DNA of 56,067 nucleotides from assembly GCF_000350085.1 (NCBI RefSeq), contig NZ_CAUM01000093.1, positions 1 through 56,067 of the forward strand. The letters run 5' to 3'. The notes beneath the pieces are model-generated. The model ran no database searches and was not told the DNA's origin. It saw only the letters and a list, made by a program, of their open reading frames with translations. Shown piece by piece: positions 1-10,354 of the stretch (the stretch's first letter is position 1; the number at the start of each line of letters is the position of its first letter). The translations under genes were made by a program, and so were the position numbers. The stretch is from Mesorhizobium metallidurans STM 2683. Its GTDB lineage: Bacteria; Pseudomonadota; Alphaproteobacteria; Rhizobiales; Rhizobiaceae.

Positions 1-47
1 CCACTAGGCGCGGGTATTGCTGTCGAATGCTCAGGTCTCATTCCTTC

Positions 48-206
48 GCGCCCCCCTCTGTCTTGCCGGACATCTCCCCCTCAAGAGGGGAGATTGGCAG
101 CTTCGGCACTTCGCTCGCGCCTGCGACGTTTGAGATTGGCGAAAGCGGTCGAGTGAGTAATCTCTGCCCTTGAGGGGGAGATGGCCGGCAGGCCAGAGGG
201 GGGCGC
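48..206. repeat. MITE-like palindromic intergenic element (family A)
   Basis: Two imperfect inverted arms of about 48 bp face each other: the left arm starts GCGCCCCCCTCTG at 48 and runs through a CTCCCCCTC hairpin to about 99, and the right arm runs from about 160 to CAGAGGGGGGCGC ending at 206. Each arm holds its own small hairpin (CTCCCC...GGGGAG). No reading frame inside looks like a protein. Half-copies of the same motif (GCCGGCAGGCCAGAGGGG) recur at 12913 and 36313. It resembles the mosaic palindromic repeats (REP/RIME type) described in Rhizobiales; the family name is my inference. It ends just downstream of the monooxygenase stop codon. Confidence 0.75.
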
Positions 207-216
207 TGTCCCGCCA

Positions 217-249
217 GGCGGTCGAGAATTTTATCCTTGATCGACCGCC
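217..249 (-). terminator. hairpin at the 3' end of the monooxygenase gene
   Basis: GGCGGTCGA at 217-225 and TCGACCGCC at 241-249 form a perfect 9-bp inverted repeat with a 15-base loop that contains the stop codon of the FAD monooxygenase gene. There is no strong U-run, so it may be an mRNA 3' stabiliser or an arm of the adjacent repeat rather than a true intrinsic terminator. Confidence 0.4.
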
Positions 250-1514
250 TCGCTAGCCCGCCACCCATAAAGCCAGTCCAAATCCGCTGCGAGCTTTTCC
301 GGCGAGCGCAATCTCAGAAACAGGTTGCGGGCGACGGCCACCGGGCCCGAAGCGTGCCAGGCGAGACGGTTGAACGCGCCGCGGCGGGCGACCTTCGCGA
401 CGCGCGGCCGGCGCATCTTTTCCCAGGCCACAAGCGCCGTTGCTGGATCGGCGGGCGAGGCGGCCACAAGACCGGCAAGGGTCGCGGCATCCTCTATCGC
501 CATTGCCGCGCCCTGCGCCGCAAACGGCGTCATGGCATGTGCCGCGTCGCCGATCAGTGCGATGCCGGCTGATGTCGTCCAGGGTTGTCGCTGGTCGACG
601 GTATGGATCGGCCACGCCGTCCATGGGCCGGCATCCTCGGCAAGCCGGACCAGCGCTGCCGCCGTGCCGCGCATGGCGCCGGCGAGAATCTCCGGGTCGG
701 CGCGGCCGGACCAGCCCTCGGCCATGGTCTCGCCCGCGGTGAAAGCGACCAGGTTGAACGCGCTGCCATGGCTGACGGGATAGGCGACCATATGGAAGCC
801 GGGATGCAGGAATGTCGTCACGCAATCGGCGGCGGCCACCGCGGCGAAGGCTTCTCCGGCAGCACTGTCGGCTCGAACCGTGGTGCGCCAGGCAAGCTCG
901 CCCGAAAACCGGCTTGAGGCGTTTGGGGCAGAAGTCCCATTCCTCGCCGATTCATTCCTGGCCCATCCATTTCTGGCCGAAGCGCCTAGGTCGCGGATCT
1001 TCGACCAGACGCCATCTGCACCGATCAGCAGAAAACCACCGGCTTCAACGGTGTTGCCGGCAATCTCGGCCATCGCCGTGACATGGTGCGGCCCCGGGAC
1101 GACGCCGCCGACGCGCGCGCCGGTGACGAGGCTGATATCAGGCCGATCCGCAAGGCGCGCCATCAGCGCGCCTTGCAGATCGGCGCGGTGGGCGACGAGA
1201 TAGGGCGCTTGCCAGCGCCTTTCGGCCGCTTCGCCAAGCGGCATCCGCGCCAGCTCGCGCAAGGTGGCGGCATCGCTGAGCACGACCGCCTCCGGCCGCA
1301 CCGCCGCTGGCAACAGCCGCTCGAGCACACCGAGCTGGCGAAGGATGCGCGTCGCATTGGGCGAAAGCTGGATGCCGGCGCCGGCCGCCTCGAGATGCTC
1401 AGCCTGTTCGAACAGCCGCACCAGATAGCCGCGCTCGGAAAATGCCAGTGCCGCGGTCAGTCCGGCTATGCCAGCCCCGGCGATGAGCACCTGCCGGGAC
1501 CGCGTGTCGTCCAT
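231..1514 (-). CDS. FAD-dependent monooxygenase, salicylate hydroxylase-like
   Basis: A 427-residue class A flavoprotein hydroxylase, expected to use FAD and NAD(P)H to hydroxylate an aromatic or similar small substrate in the cytosol. The N-terminal FAD-binding Rossmann motif GAGIAGLTAALAF lies near residue 14. The DG motif (LIGADGVWSKIRD) is near residue 164, and the GDAAHAMTPFAAQGAAMAIEDA motif that holds the FAD ribityl chain lies in the C-terminal third. Family members usually run directly from the GADGV-S-R block into the F-G-AWR block. Here about 25 extra residues built of xARNx pentads are inserted at roughly 176-201, encoded by a 15-bp tandem repeat (see findings). The zinc-finger gene upstream on the same strand is 31 bp away, so they probably share a transcript. 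The substrate cannot be told from sequence. Confidence 0.88.
   Translation of the reverse strand: MDDTRSRQVLIAGAGIAGLTAALAFSERGYLVRLFEQAEHLEAAGAGIQLSPNATRILRQLGVLERLLPAAVRPEAVVLSDAATLRELARMPLGEAAERRWQAPYLVAHRADLQGALMARLADRPDISLVTGARVGGVVPGPHHVTAMAEIAGNTVEAGGFLLIGADGVWSKIRDLGASARNGWARNESARNGTSAPNASSRFSGELAWRTTVRADSAAGEAFAAVAAADCVTTFLHPGFHMVAYPVSHGSAFNLVAFTAGETMAEGWSGRADPEILAGAMRGTAAALVRLAEDAGPWTAWPIHTVDQRQPWTTSAGIALIGDAAHAMTPFAAQGAAMAIEDAATLAGLVAASPADPATALVAWEKMRRPRVAKVARRGAFNRLAWHASGPVAVARNLFLRLRSPEKLAADLDWLYGWRASEAVDQG
917..989. repeat. in-frame 15-bp tandem repeat with palindromic ends inside the monooxygenase
   Basis: Three 15-bp units start at 939, 954 and 969 (ATTCCTCGCCGATTC, ATTCCTGGCCCATCC, ATTTCTGGCCGAAGC). 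The flanks, GAGGCGTTTGGGGCAGAAG on the left and the complement of CTTCTGGCC...GCGCCTAGG on the right, are imperfect inverted repeats of each other. The insertion keeps the host reading frame and adds xARNx pentapeptides. Confidence 0.7.
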
Positions 1515-1545
1515 GGGTGTAGCAGAGGGGGGCGTGGCAGGCGCT

Positions 1546-1791
1546 TCAGGCGGCCTGGTCGATATACAGGCATCCAGCGGGCTGCGTTTCCGTCGCCTTC
1601 AGCTTCGGTGAATAGCGGTAGAGCGTCGAGCAATAGGGACAGACTTTCTCGTTGTCGTCACCCATGTCGAGGAACACATGCGGATGGTCGAAAGGCGGAT
1701 TGGCGCCGGTGCACATGAATTCCTTGACGCCGATGTCGATCGTCGGATAGCCCGCATCGTTCTGGAAGTGGGGAATGGAACCGCCTGCCAT
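1546..1791 (-). CDS. small zinc-finger protein (zf-CHCC family, NDUFS6-like)
   Basis: An 81-residue protein. The ATG at 1791 is chosen because GGAGA precedes it at good spacing and the longer frame upstream has no credible start. The pattern C (MCTG), H (DHPHVF), then CPYC matches the CHCC zinc finger seen in the mitochondrial complex I subunit NDUFS6 and in many small alphaproteobacterial proteins. A zinc-binding role is therefore likely; its partner in bacteria is not established. It lies 31 bp upstream of the monooxygenase gene on the same strand and is divergent from ppk. Confidence 0.85.
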   Translation of the reverse strand: MAGGSIPHFQNDAGYPTIDIGVKEFMCTGANPPFDHPHVFLDMGDDNEKVCPYCSTLYRYSPKLKATETQPAGCLYIDQAA

Positions 1792-1925
1792 CGTCGTCTC
1801 CTTCATATCGTGCAATTGCATCTGGATCATAACCCGTCTCTTTGCAAGATCGATGAAATGAAACTGTCGCAAAAGCCTGTCAGAGGATAGATTGCGCCGG
1901 CAAGCGGGTGGAAAGAGCAGGAACA

Positions 1926-4126
<2,201 letters not shown>

Positions 4127-4127
<1 letters not shown>

Positions 4128-5662
4128 TGATTTCAACGTCCCAGGGCCGGCTGCAAGACCGCCGACCGCTGTCCATCATCGACATCGGCTCGAACTCGAT
4201 CCGTCTTGTCATCTATGAGGGGCTGGCGCGCTCGCCGACCACTTTGTTCAATGAAAAGATGCTTGCCGGCCTTGGCCGCGGCATCGTTTCGACCGGGAAG
4301 CTCGATCCCGAGGGCGTGACGCGCTCGATGGAGGAGTTTCGGCGGTTCCGCGCGCTCTCCGAACAGGCCGGCGCCGAGCGCATGTATGTGCTGGCGACCG
4401 CCGCCGCCCGCGAGGCGGTCAACGGTCCCGACTTCATCCACCGCGCCGAAGACGTGCTCAAGACCGAGGTCCAGGTGCTGAGCGGGCGCCAGGAGGCCTA
4501 TTATTCGGCGCTTGGCGTCATTTCCGGCTTCCATCCGGCCGACGGAATTGCCGGCGACCTCGGCGGCGGCAGTCTCGAACTGGTCGATGTCGAAGGCGAG
4601 GCGATCGGCGACGGCATCACGCTGCCGCTGGGCGGCCTGCGCCTGCAGGACATGGCCAAGAATTCGCTGGCGCAGGCAGCGAAGATCACGCGCGACGAAC
4701 TCGCGAAGGCGAAATTGCTGAAGGGCGGGCAAGGCCGGCCGTTCTACGCGGTCGGCGGCACCTGGCGAAACCTCGCCCGGCTGCACATGGAAATGACCAA
4801 CTATCCGCTGGCCGTCATGCATCACTACGAGATCGGCATCGACAGCGCCGCCAATTTCCTCAAGCAGGTGGCCAAGGGCGAGATCGAGAAGGTGAAGGGC
4901 ATTGAGGGCGTCTCGAAGAACCGCCGCTCGCTGCTGCCTTATGGCGCCATCGTGCTGCAGGAGATCATGGCGGCGATGCAGCCTTCCAGGATCATCGTCT
5001 CGGCGCTGGGCGTGCGCGAAGGTTTTCTCTATTCGCTGCTCGAAGAGGCCGAGCAAAGGGCCGATCCGCTGATTTCCGCCTCGGAGGAACTCGCCCGGCT
5101 GCGCTCGCGCTCGGTTACCCATGCGCATGAGCTGGTCGAATGGACGGGCAAGACCTTTGCCGCCTTCGGCCTGGACGAGACCGAGAACGAGACGCGCTAC
5201 CGGCAGGCGGCTTGCCTGCTTGCCGATATTGGCTGGCGCGCGCATCCCGAATATCGCGGCAGGCAGTCACTTAACATCATCGCCCACGCCTCCTTCATCG
5301 GCGTCGACCATCCCGGCCGCGCCTTCCTGGCGCTGACCAATGCTTATCGGCACGACGGCATCTTCAACGAATCCATTGCGCCGGAAATCAAGGCGTTGGC
5401 GAGCCCACGCTACATCGAGCGCGCCCGCATGCTGGCCGCCACCATGCGCGTCGTCTACCTGCTGACCGCGGCGATGCCTGGCATCATGCCGCGGCTGAAA
5501 TGGGAAAGCCGCCCCAATGGGGCGTTGGCGCTGGTGCTGCCGGCACCGCTGGCCGATCTTTACGGCGAGCGGCCGGCCGGCCGGCTGGCGCAACTGGCGA
5601 GAGTCACCAATCGCCGGCTGGTGCTGGCGGTCGAGGGCGGGCCCAGTGTTTCCGTCAAATAG
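4127..5662 (+). CDS. ppx: exopolyphosphatase (Ppx/GppA family)
   Basis: A 511-residue Ppx/GppA phosphatase that removes terminal phosphate from polyphosphate. It has the actin-like ATPase fold: IDIGSNSIRLVIYE near residue 20 and GDLGGGSLELVDV near residue 143 are the two phosphate-binding loops. A C-terminal HD-type helical domain follows (CLLADIGWRAHPEYRG, with AHASF downstream). Translation starts at the ATG sharing its A with the ppk stop. The coding sequence ends inside an 18-bp tandem repeat (5648-5693) whose first unit contains the TAG stop. The family also includes pppGpp phosphatases, but the position after ppk favours exopolyphosphatase. Confidence 0.95.
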
Positions 5663-5693
5663 GTCGTTTCGGTCAAATAGGTCGTTTCAGTCA
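5648..5693. repeat. 18-bp tandem repeat spanning the ppx stop codon
   Basis: Units GTTTCCGTCAAATAGGTC (5648-5665) and GTTTCGGTCAAATAGGTC (5666-5683), then a partial unit GTTTCAGTCA from 5684. The ppx stop TAG lies in unit 1 and is repeated in frame in unit 2. The partial third unit runs into the stop codon of the convergent doxX gene. Confidence 0.85.
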
Positions 5694-6113
5694 CGTGACG
5701 TCGGCGCCGACTCCAAACGCTCGACCGTCGACCGACCAGGCGCCGGCGCCCGCCATCGCCAGCGCGAGAAAGCCGCCAGCGATGGCGATGTCCTTCATCA
5801 GCATCTGTGAATGCATGAAGGTGAGCGTCGGATCGCCGCCGCCTTGGCCGTAATGGCCAATGAAGCCGGCGGCAACGCAAAAGGCGGCGAGCAGCAGCGC
5901 CACGATCGGCGTCTTGAATCCGACGAGGATGGCGAGCCCGGCAATCAGCTCGAACAACCCCGTTGCCCAGGCAACGAGCGTCGGCAGCGGCAGGCCGAGC
6001 CCGGCAAAATAGCCTGAGGTGCCGGCGATGTCGGCAAGCGCGTCGAAGCCGGAAGGGACGAACAGCGCGGCGAGCAACAGCCGGGAAACGAGAAGCAGCA
6101 CATTACGGGGCAT
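5691..6113 (-). CDS. DoxX family membrane protein (paralogue 1)
   Basis: A 140-residue integral membrane protein with about four hydrophobic helices and the DoxX hallmarks GYFAGLGLPLPTLVAW, ELIAGLAILVGF and MLMKDIAIAGGFLALA. ATG at 6113 follows GGAGGTGACC, an excellent ribosome-binding site, so the longer frame to 6170 is rejected. DoxX proteins are linked to redox and thiol stress in several bacteria; the precise role here is unknown. A clearly related paralogue lies at 10348-10773, on the far side of a decayed region. Convergent with ppx, 28 bp apart. Confidence 0.88.
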   Translation of the reverse strand: MPRNVLLLVSRLLLAALFVPSGFDALADIAGTSGYFAGLGLPLPTLVAWATGLFELIAGLAILVGFKTPIVALLLAAFCVAAGFIGHYGQGGGDPTLTFMHSQMLMKDIAIAGGFLALAMAGAGAWSVDGRAFGVGADVT

Positions 6114-6195
6114 GGTCACCTCCGTTGTCGGCGGCCGGTTGGCCTGCTCGGTATCCAGTCTAGCAGACATCGCTGGGGCGCATGCACAGACAACG

Positions 6196-6229
6196 AAAAA
6201 GGGGCACGGAAAATTCCGCGCCCCTTTGC
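6196..6229. terminator. bidirectional intrinsic terminator
   Basis: AAAGGGGC (6198-6205) pairs with GCCCCTTT (6220-6227), with inner GGAA/TTCC pairing. There are A's on one flank and T's on the other, so it could work in both directions. It lies upstream of doxX and marks the left edge of the decayed region. Confidence 0.65.
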
Positions 6230-6325
6230 CATGGACAATCCCCGGTCGTCTTTAGCAGCTTAGTCTAGCTGTTTGATACCAGGCTTTGATGGGGCATCCT
6301 TGTCCTCCGAATCAAGGGATGAGCT

Positions 6326-6867
6326 ATGGGCCAGGTTCTTCATGGGAGCGCCACGACGACAGAGGCGGTCCGTCGAGCGATATAGCATAGTCAAGAGAGC
6401 CTGAGGGCGCTGGCGAAGCGCTACGGGATCAACGTTCACGTTCGCGTGTTGACCACGGGGCATCTCGCCAAAGTGGCGGGCGTGACCACGCCGACCGTCC
6501 GCTACTATGAGGAGATTGGCCTATTACTGCCGGCGGGACGCACAATGGGCGGCCAGCGCACGTAAACCGACCGCGACCTCGAGCCTCTGACCTTCATTCG
6601 CAGGTCGCGCGATTTCGGATTTTCCATCGAGCAGGTGCGCAAGCTCGTCGGACTGTCGATCAGCCGCGACGAGGACTGCACCCAGGTTCGCGATATATCG
6701 AGCGCGCACCTCGCCGAAGTGTGCAGCAAGCTCGATGAATTGAAAGCGCTCGAAGGCAGCCTGGAACGGTTCGTCACGCAGTGCGATGCTGTTTGCGCGG
6801 CGGTGCCGGACGCGATTGCGTTGTCTTCCGCGATATGTCTGACCCGACATCCTGCGGCTCCGGCTGA
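6326..6867 (+). pseudogene. chimeric pseudogene: transposase N-terminus joined to MerR-family regulator
   Basis: The frame from ATG 6326 reads MGQVLHGSATTTEAVRRAI, then a TAG at 6383-6385 where the family has Gln, then HSQESLRALAKRYGIN. This is the start of a widespread IS481-type transposase. At about 6435-6446 it switches to a MerR regulator: HLAKVAGVTTPTVRYYEEIGLL (helix-turn-helix), then an in-frame TAA at 6563-6565 where RTY is expected. The effector part follows (DCTQVRDISSAHLAEVCSKLDELKALEGSLERFVTQCDAVCA). After that the frame shifts by one and continues as DCVVFRDMSDPTSCGSG to TGA at 6867. The conserved cysteines suggest a former metal-responsive MerR. At least two stops and one frameshift make it non-functional. 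Confidence 0.8.
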
Positions 6868-6984
6868 AGGAATCCTGGGTAGTCGGGATCGCCCGACCGT
6901 CCTAAAGGGACCAAGCCCTCATGCCGACTTGGCCATCTCGCGCGCCCAGCGCCTGGGCGGCGATCCGTGAGAGTCTTCTGTTCT

Positions 6985-8406
6985 TCATGATGCCGCGCCG
7001 CCCCGGTCGCGGGGGGTTCGGTTGCCGGGTGACGCTCCCATGGCGCCCCGAGGCTTCGTGCGACCCTCGTGCCGATGAATGAGCACATAGGGCACTGCGC
7101 CGAGCAGGAAAACGCCGGCGAAGGTCGCATAAACGGTCCAGTCGTACTGCGCCGCGAGCAAGAGCGACGCAACGACTCCCAGCACCGCCGTCGGCGGTAC
7201 GTTCGCAATCGATGGGAGGCGGAATGGCCGCTTCAGGTCGGGCTGCGAGAAGCGTAGCACGATCACGGCCAGGTTGATCGCGGCGAAGACCAGCGTGACA
7301 CCGAGCGAGGACAGGCTGGCGACGAACTCGATCTTGCCGACAGCGGCAAATCCGCAGGCCACTGCCAGATAGGCAAGCGCTCCGACCCACGGGCTGCGGC
7401 TCGAGCCCAGCGTCCTCGCCAGAAGCTTCGGCAAGTCGCCGTCGCGCGCCATGCCGAACAGCAGCCGGCTCCCCGACAGCGAACTGCTCAGCACCGCGTT
7501 GGCCGTGGCGATGAGCGCGGCGCCGATGATGACCGTCGCGAAGGTTCCGCCCAGTTTCCCCGCCGCGTCCGCAAGTGGGGATTGCGAACCGGCGAGATCG
7601 GCGGCGCTCATAAGGCTGAGGACGCCGAGGATCACAGCGAGATACACCGCCGTGGTGCCGCCCAGCGCGATCATGAAGGCGCGCCACAGGTCGCGATCCG
7701 GTCGCTTCGCTTCTTCGGAGAGCGAAGCCATGTGCTCGTAGCCCGAATAGATGAAGAAGAGGATCGCCGCGCCCTGCAGGACGCCGCCGGGATTGTCCGG
7801 CCAGGCCAACAGGTTGGGCAGGCCGCGGTCGCCGGAGGGGATAGCGAACAGCGCGAAACCGATCAGGCAGGCCACCTGGATGGCCGTCAGCCCGGCGCTG
7901 ACGAAGGAGGCCTTGCCAATGCCGGCGATATTGATCGCGGTGGCGACTGCCATCAGGGCAAGCGCGGCGAGCACGGGAGCCAGAGGGATAAAACCCTGCG
8001 CATAATTGCCAAACGTAAGCGCCACGGTAGCGAGCGTCGCGGCGCCGTGGACGGCGATGAACAGCCCGACGGTGAATGCAAGGGCGGGGAAGAACGGAAA
8101 GGTCTTGCGGAGAAAATTGTGTTCTGCACCGGCTCCGGGCAATGCCGAGGCGATCTCGGCATAGGATAGGCCCGAGAAAGCCGAGATGATTGCGGCGACG
8201 AGGAAGCTCAGCCAAATGCCGTCACCCGCAGTGGCCGCTGCCGGTCCGATGACGGAGTAGATGCCGGCGCCGATGATGGTGCCGACGCCGTAGAGCGACA
8301 GCCGCGCAAGCCCAAGCGATTTGGAAAGTCCGCCGCGATACTCCTGGTCTTCTGCCATTTCTCCGCCCAATGTACGGCCATCGACTTGGGTAACCCTTTG
8401 CGGCAT
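6985..8406 (-). CDS. APC superfamily amino acid permease
   Basis: A 473-residue transporter with about 12 hydrophobic segments. The N-terminal GVGTIIGAGIYSVIG block is the substrate-binding first helix typical of amino acid/polyamine/organocation (APC) permeases, and EIASALPGAGAEHNFLRKTF follows helix 2. It should import an amino acid or related cation across the inner membrane; specificity is unknown. The start is uncertain: ATG at 8406, or MAEDQEYRGG at 8358, where a GGAG lies unusually close. No dedicated regulator is adjacent, since the nearest (MerR) is dead. It lies in a region rich in pseudogenes and is probably horizontally acquired. Confidence 0.85.
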   Translation of the reverse strand: MPQRVTQVDGRTLGGEMAEDQEYRGGLSKSLGLARLSLYGVGTIIGAGIYSVIGPAAATAGDGIWLSFLVAAIISAFSGLSYAEIASALPGAGAEHNFLRKTFPFFPALAFTVGLFIAVHGAATLATVALTFGNYAQGFIPLAPVLAALALMAVATAINIAGIGKASFVSAGLTAIQVACLIGFALFAIPSGDRGLPNLLAWPDNPGGVLQGAAILFFIYSGYEHMASLSEEAKRPDRDLWRAFMIALGGTTAVYLAVILGVLSLMSAADLAGSQSPLADAAGKLGGTFATVIIGAALIATANAVLSSSLSGSRLLFGMARDGDLPKLLARTLGSSRSPWVGALAYLAVACGFAAVGKIEFVASLSSLGVTLVFAAINLAVIVLRFSQPDLKRPFRLPSIANVPPTAVLGVVASLLLAAQYDWTVYATFAGVFLLGAVPYVLIHRHEGRTKPRGAMGASPGNRTPRDRGGAAS

Positions 8407-8762
8407 CTGTAAGTTCCAAAATCGCTAGAAGTTCAATGAAGATGCGTGTCGGGTAAACGTCGCTTCGGACTTGATGCTCCGGGCGCCTCAGGCAAAGAGT
8501 TGTGTAGCAATTGAAGCATTTTGCTCGCCCGCCGCCAGCTCCGCCAGGTGACGATTGAGCGTCCCGAGGAGCCGCTGGAGCACTCCAAGGCCGCAAGTTT
8601 CGCCCTGTCATTCCGCGTTCAGAGCGGAACCAATGAATGAGTCGTACGGTTACTTCCCGGGCATGGCGAGTGTCCTCGTGCCTGCGCTGGCTCGGGTGGC
8701 GCGTTTTGCGCGAATGACGGTGGTTCCGCTGAAGGATCGCAGCGACAACTGGAGACACGGCG
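8407..8762. other. 356-bp intergenic region without a recognisable gene
   Basis: Short frames exist on both strands but none resembles a known protein or has a convincing ribosome-binding site. It separates the leftward permease from the remnant of a rightward hydrolase, so it presumably held divergent promoters. Confidence 0.5.
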
Positions 8763-9130
8763 ATGAGCACATCGACGAGTACGAGACACGATAACACCCT
8801 CGCGCATAACCTCCTCCACCTCACCGAGCGCGGTTCGGGGTCTTCGCTCCTGCTCATCCCATGGCGTGATGGTCTCCGGCGTAATGTATGAGCCGGTCAT
8901 CGAACACTTCGCGAACCGACATCGCGTCATCATTCCTGACTTGCGGGGTCACGGACGGAGCCGAAACCTGCCGCCGCCCTACACGGCCCCCCAATTCGCG
9001 AGCGATCTTGCTCGACTGCTCGATCATTTGGGCGTCGAGTCGATCGCAATCCTCGGCTACTCGCAGGGAGGCGCGATTGCGCAACAATTCGCCCTCGACT
9101 GCTGTCGTCTGGTGGGGAATGTGGCGACTT
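8763..9130 (+). pseudogene. alpha/beta hydrolase, frameshifted and 3'-truncated
   Basis: The first frame from ATG 8763 reads MSTSTSTRHDNTLAHNLLHL then TERGSGSSLLLIP and is interrupted near 8858. Reading one base later at CCCATGG restores HGVMVSGVMYEPVIEHFANR and HRVIIPDLRGHGRSRNLPPP, then ARLLDHLGVESIAILGYSQG with the nucleophile elbow G-Y-S-Q-G. The typical family sequence LLLIHG would straddle the shift, so one extra C is likely. After FALDC the similarity to hydrolases stops, and the downstream monooxygenase begins 20-30 bases later. The acid and His of the catalytic triad are therefore missing. Confidence 0.75.
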
Positions 9131-9151
9131 GCGCGCGATTGAGGAGCGGCG

Positions 9152-10354
9152 ATGAAGAACGGAAGAATCCTCGTTTCCGGCGCGGGCATCGCGGGACCGG
9201 CCGTTGCCTATTGGCTGGGCAAGCACGGCTTCACGCCCACAATCGTCGAAATAGCGCCGCAACTGCGGACAGGAGGCTTCGCCATCGACGTCCGCGGCCC
9301 CGGCGCGGATGTCGTGAAGAAGATGACGCTCTGGCCGCAAGTCCAGGCGCTGAGCACCAACTTCAAGAAGTTCGTCTGCGTGGACGGCGATGGCCGCACG
9401 GTCGCCGTGCTTAAAGTCGGCGCGCTCCGGCAAGCGCTGGAGATGGATGAGTTCTGGGTCGAGGTGATGCGGACCGATCTCTCGCGGCTTCTCTATGACC
9501 AGACCCGTCAGAAGGTGGAGTATCTCTTCGGCGATTCGATCAAGGCGCTGTCCGATGATGGCGACAGCGTCGATGTCACCTTCGAAAGCGGGACCGAGCG
9601 CCGCTTCGACCTCGTCATCGGCGCCGACGGCCAGCGCTCCAATGTGCGCAATCTCGCATTCGGCGAGGACGTGTCCTTCGAAAAATATCTCGGCTACTAT
9701 GTCGCCGTCGCCGCCGTCGAGACCTCCGAACCGTCGCTTCACACCGCGTTGGTCTATTCGGAGCCGGGAAGAGGGGTCTATCTCTATCGGCCCACTGACA
9801 GACACGAGGCGTTGGCCTTCTTCCTGTTCACGCAGAAGGAAAAGCTCGACTGCGGTCCCCATGAGCCCGCTCGCCACAAGGAGATCCTGGCCCATGGCAT
9901 GCGGGGCATGGGCTGGGAGGCGCCGGAGCTGGTCGCGAAGGCGATGGGCGTTTCCGAACTCTATTTCGATTCAGTCAGCCAGATCAGGATGCCGTCCTGG
10001 TCGAAGGGACGGGTGGCGCTCCTGGGGGATGCGGCGTTCGCGCCGTCCTTCCTCACCGGACAGGGCACGCAACTCGCATTGACGTCTGCCTACATACTTG
10101 CCGGCGAACTGAAGCGAGCCCAGGGCGACCATGCGCGCGCATTCGCGGCCTATGAGGCCGCGCTGAAGCCGCTCGTCGAGGCGGCGCAGAAGCAGATCGG
10201 CGGTACCGCCCCCCTGATGATCCCCAAGACGCGGCTCGGCATATGGCTGCGAAACCGGATCGCGCCGCTCGCCGTGTCGTTGCTCACGGCCACCGCCTCG
10301 TCTTGGAAAGGTCTGCTGAGCAGAAAGCCATCGAGCCTGATAGGTGATTACTGA
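9152..10354 (+). CDS. FAD-dependent monooxygenase, TetX-like
   Basis: A 400-residue class A flavin monooxygenase. It has an N-terminal GAGIAGPAVAYWLGKHGF dinucleotide-binding motif (residues 9-26), the GADGQRSNVR DG motif near residue 157 and the GDAAFAPSFLTGQGTQLALTSA FAD motif near residue 290. The pattern (RTGGFAIDVRGPG after the first strand, FAPSFLTGQG) is closest to the TetX/oxidoreductase branch that includes tetracycline-modifying enzymes; resistance is not implied without tests. The ribosome-binding site GAGGAGCGGCG is excellent. Its 3' end overlaps the convergent doxX paralogue by 7 bp. The hydrolase remnant just upstream suggests an earlier hydrolase-monooxygenase operon. Confidence 0.87.
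   Translation: MKNGRILVSGAGIAGPAVAYWLGKHGFTPTIVEIAPQLRTGGFAIDVRGPGADVVKKMTLWPQVQALSTNFKKFVCVDGDGRTVAVLKVGALRQALEMDEFWVEVMRTDLSRLLYDQTRQKVEYLFGDSIKALSDDGDSVDVTFESGTERRFDLVIGADGQRSNVRNLAFGEDVSFEKYLGYYVAVAAVETSEPSLHTALVYSEPGRGVYLYRPTDRHEALAFFLFTQKEKLDCGPHEPARHKEILAHGMRGMGWEAPELVAKAMGVSELYFDSVSQIRMPSWSKGRVALLGDAAFAPSFLTGQGTQLALTSAYILAGELKRAQGDHARAFAAYEAALKPLVEAAQKQIGGTAPLMIPKTRLGIWLRNRIAPLAVSLLTATASSWKGLLSRKPSSLIGDY

Noticed and set aside
38..268. Small minus-strand protein of 76 residues at the window start
   Set aside because: It translates the palindromic element (Pro/Arg/Ser-rich) and has no ribosome-binding site.
9152..10354. Calling the monooxygenase a tetracycline-resistance enzyme
   Set aside because: Motifs place it in the broad TetX-like branch, but most members are not resistance enzymes; sequence alone cannot show substrate.
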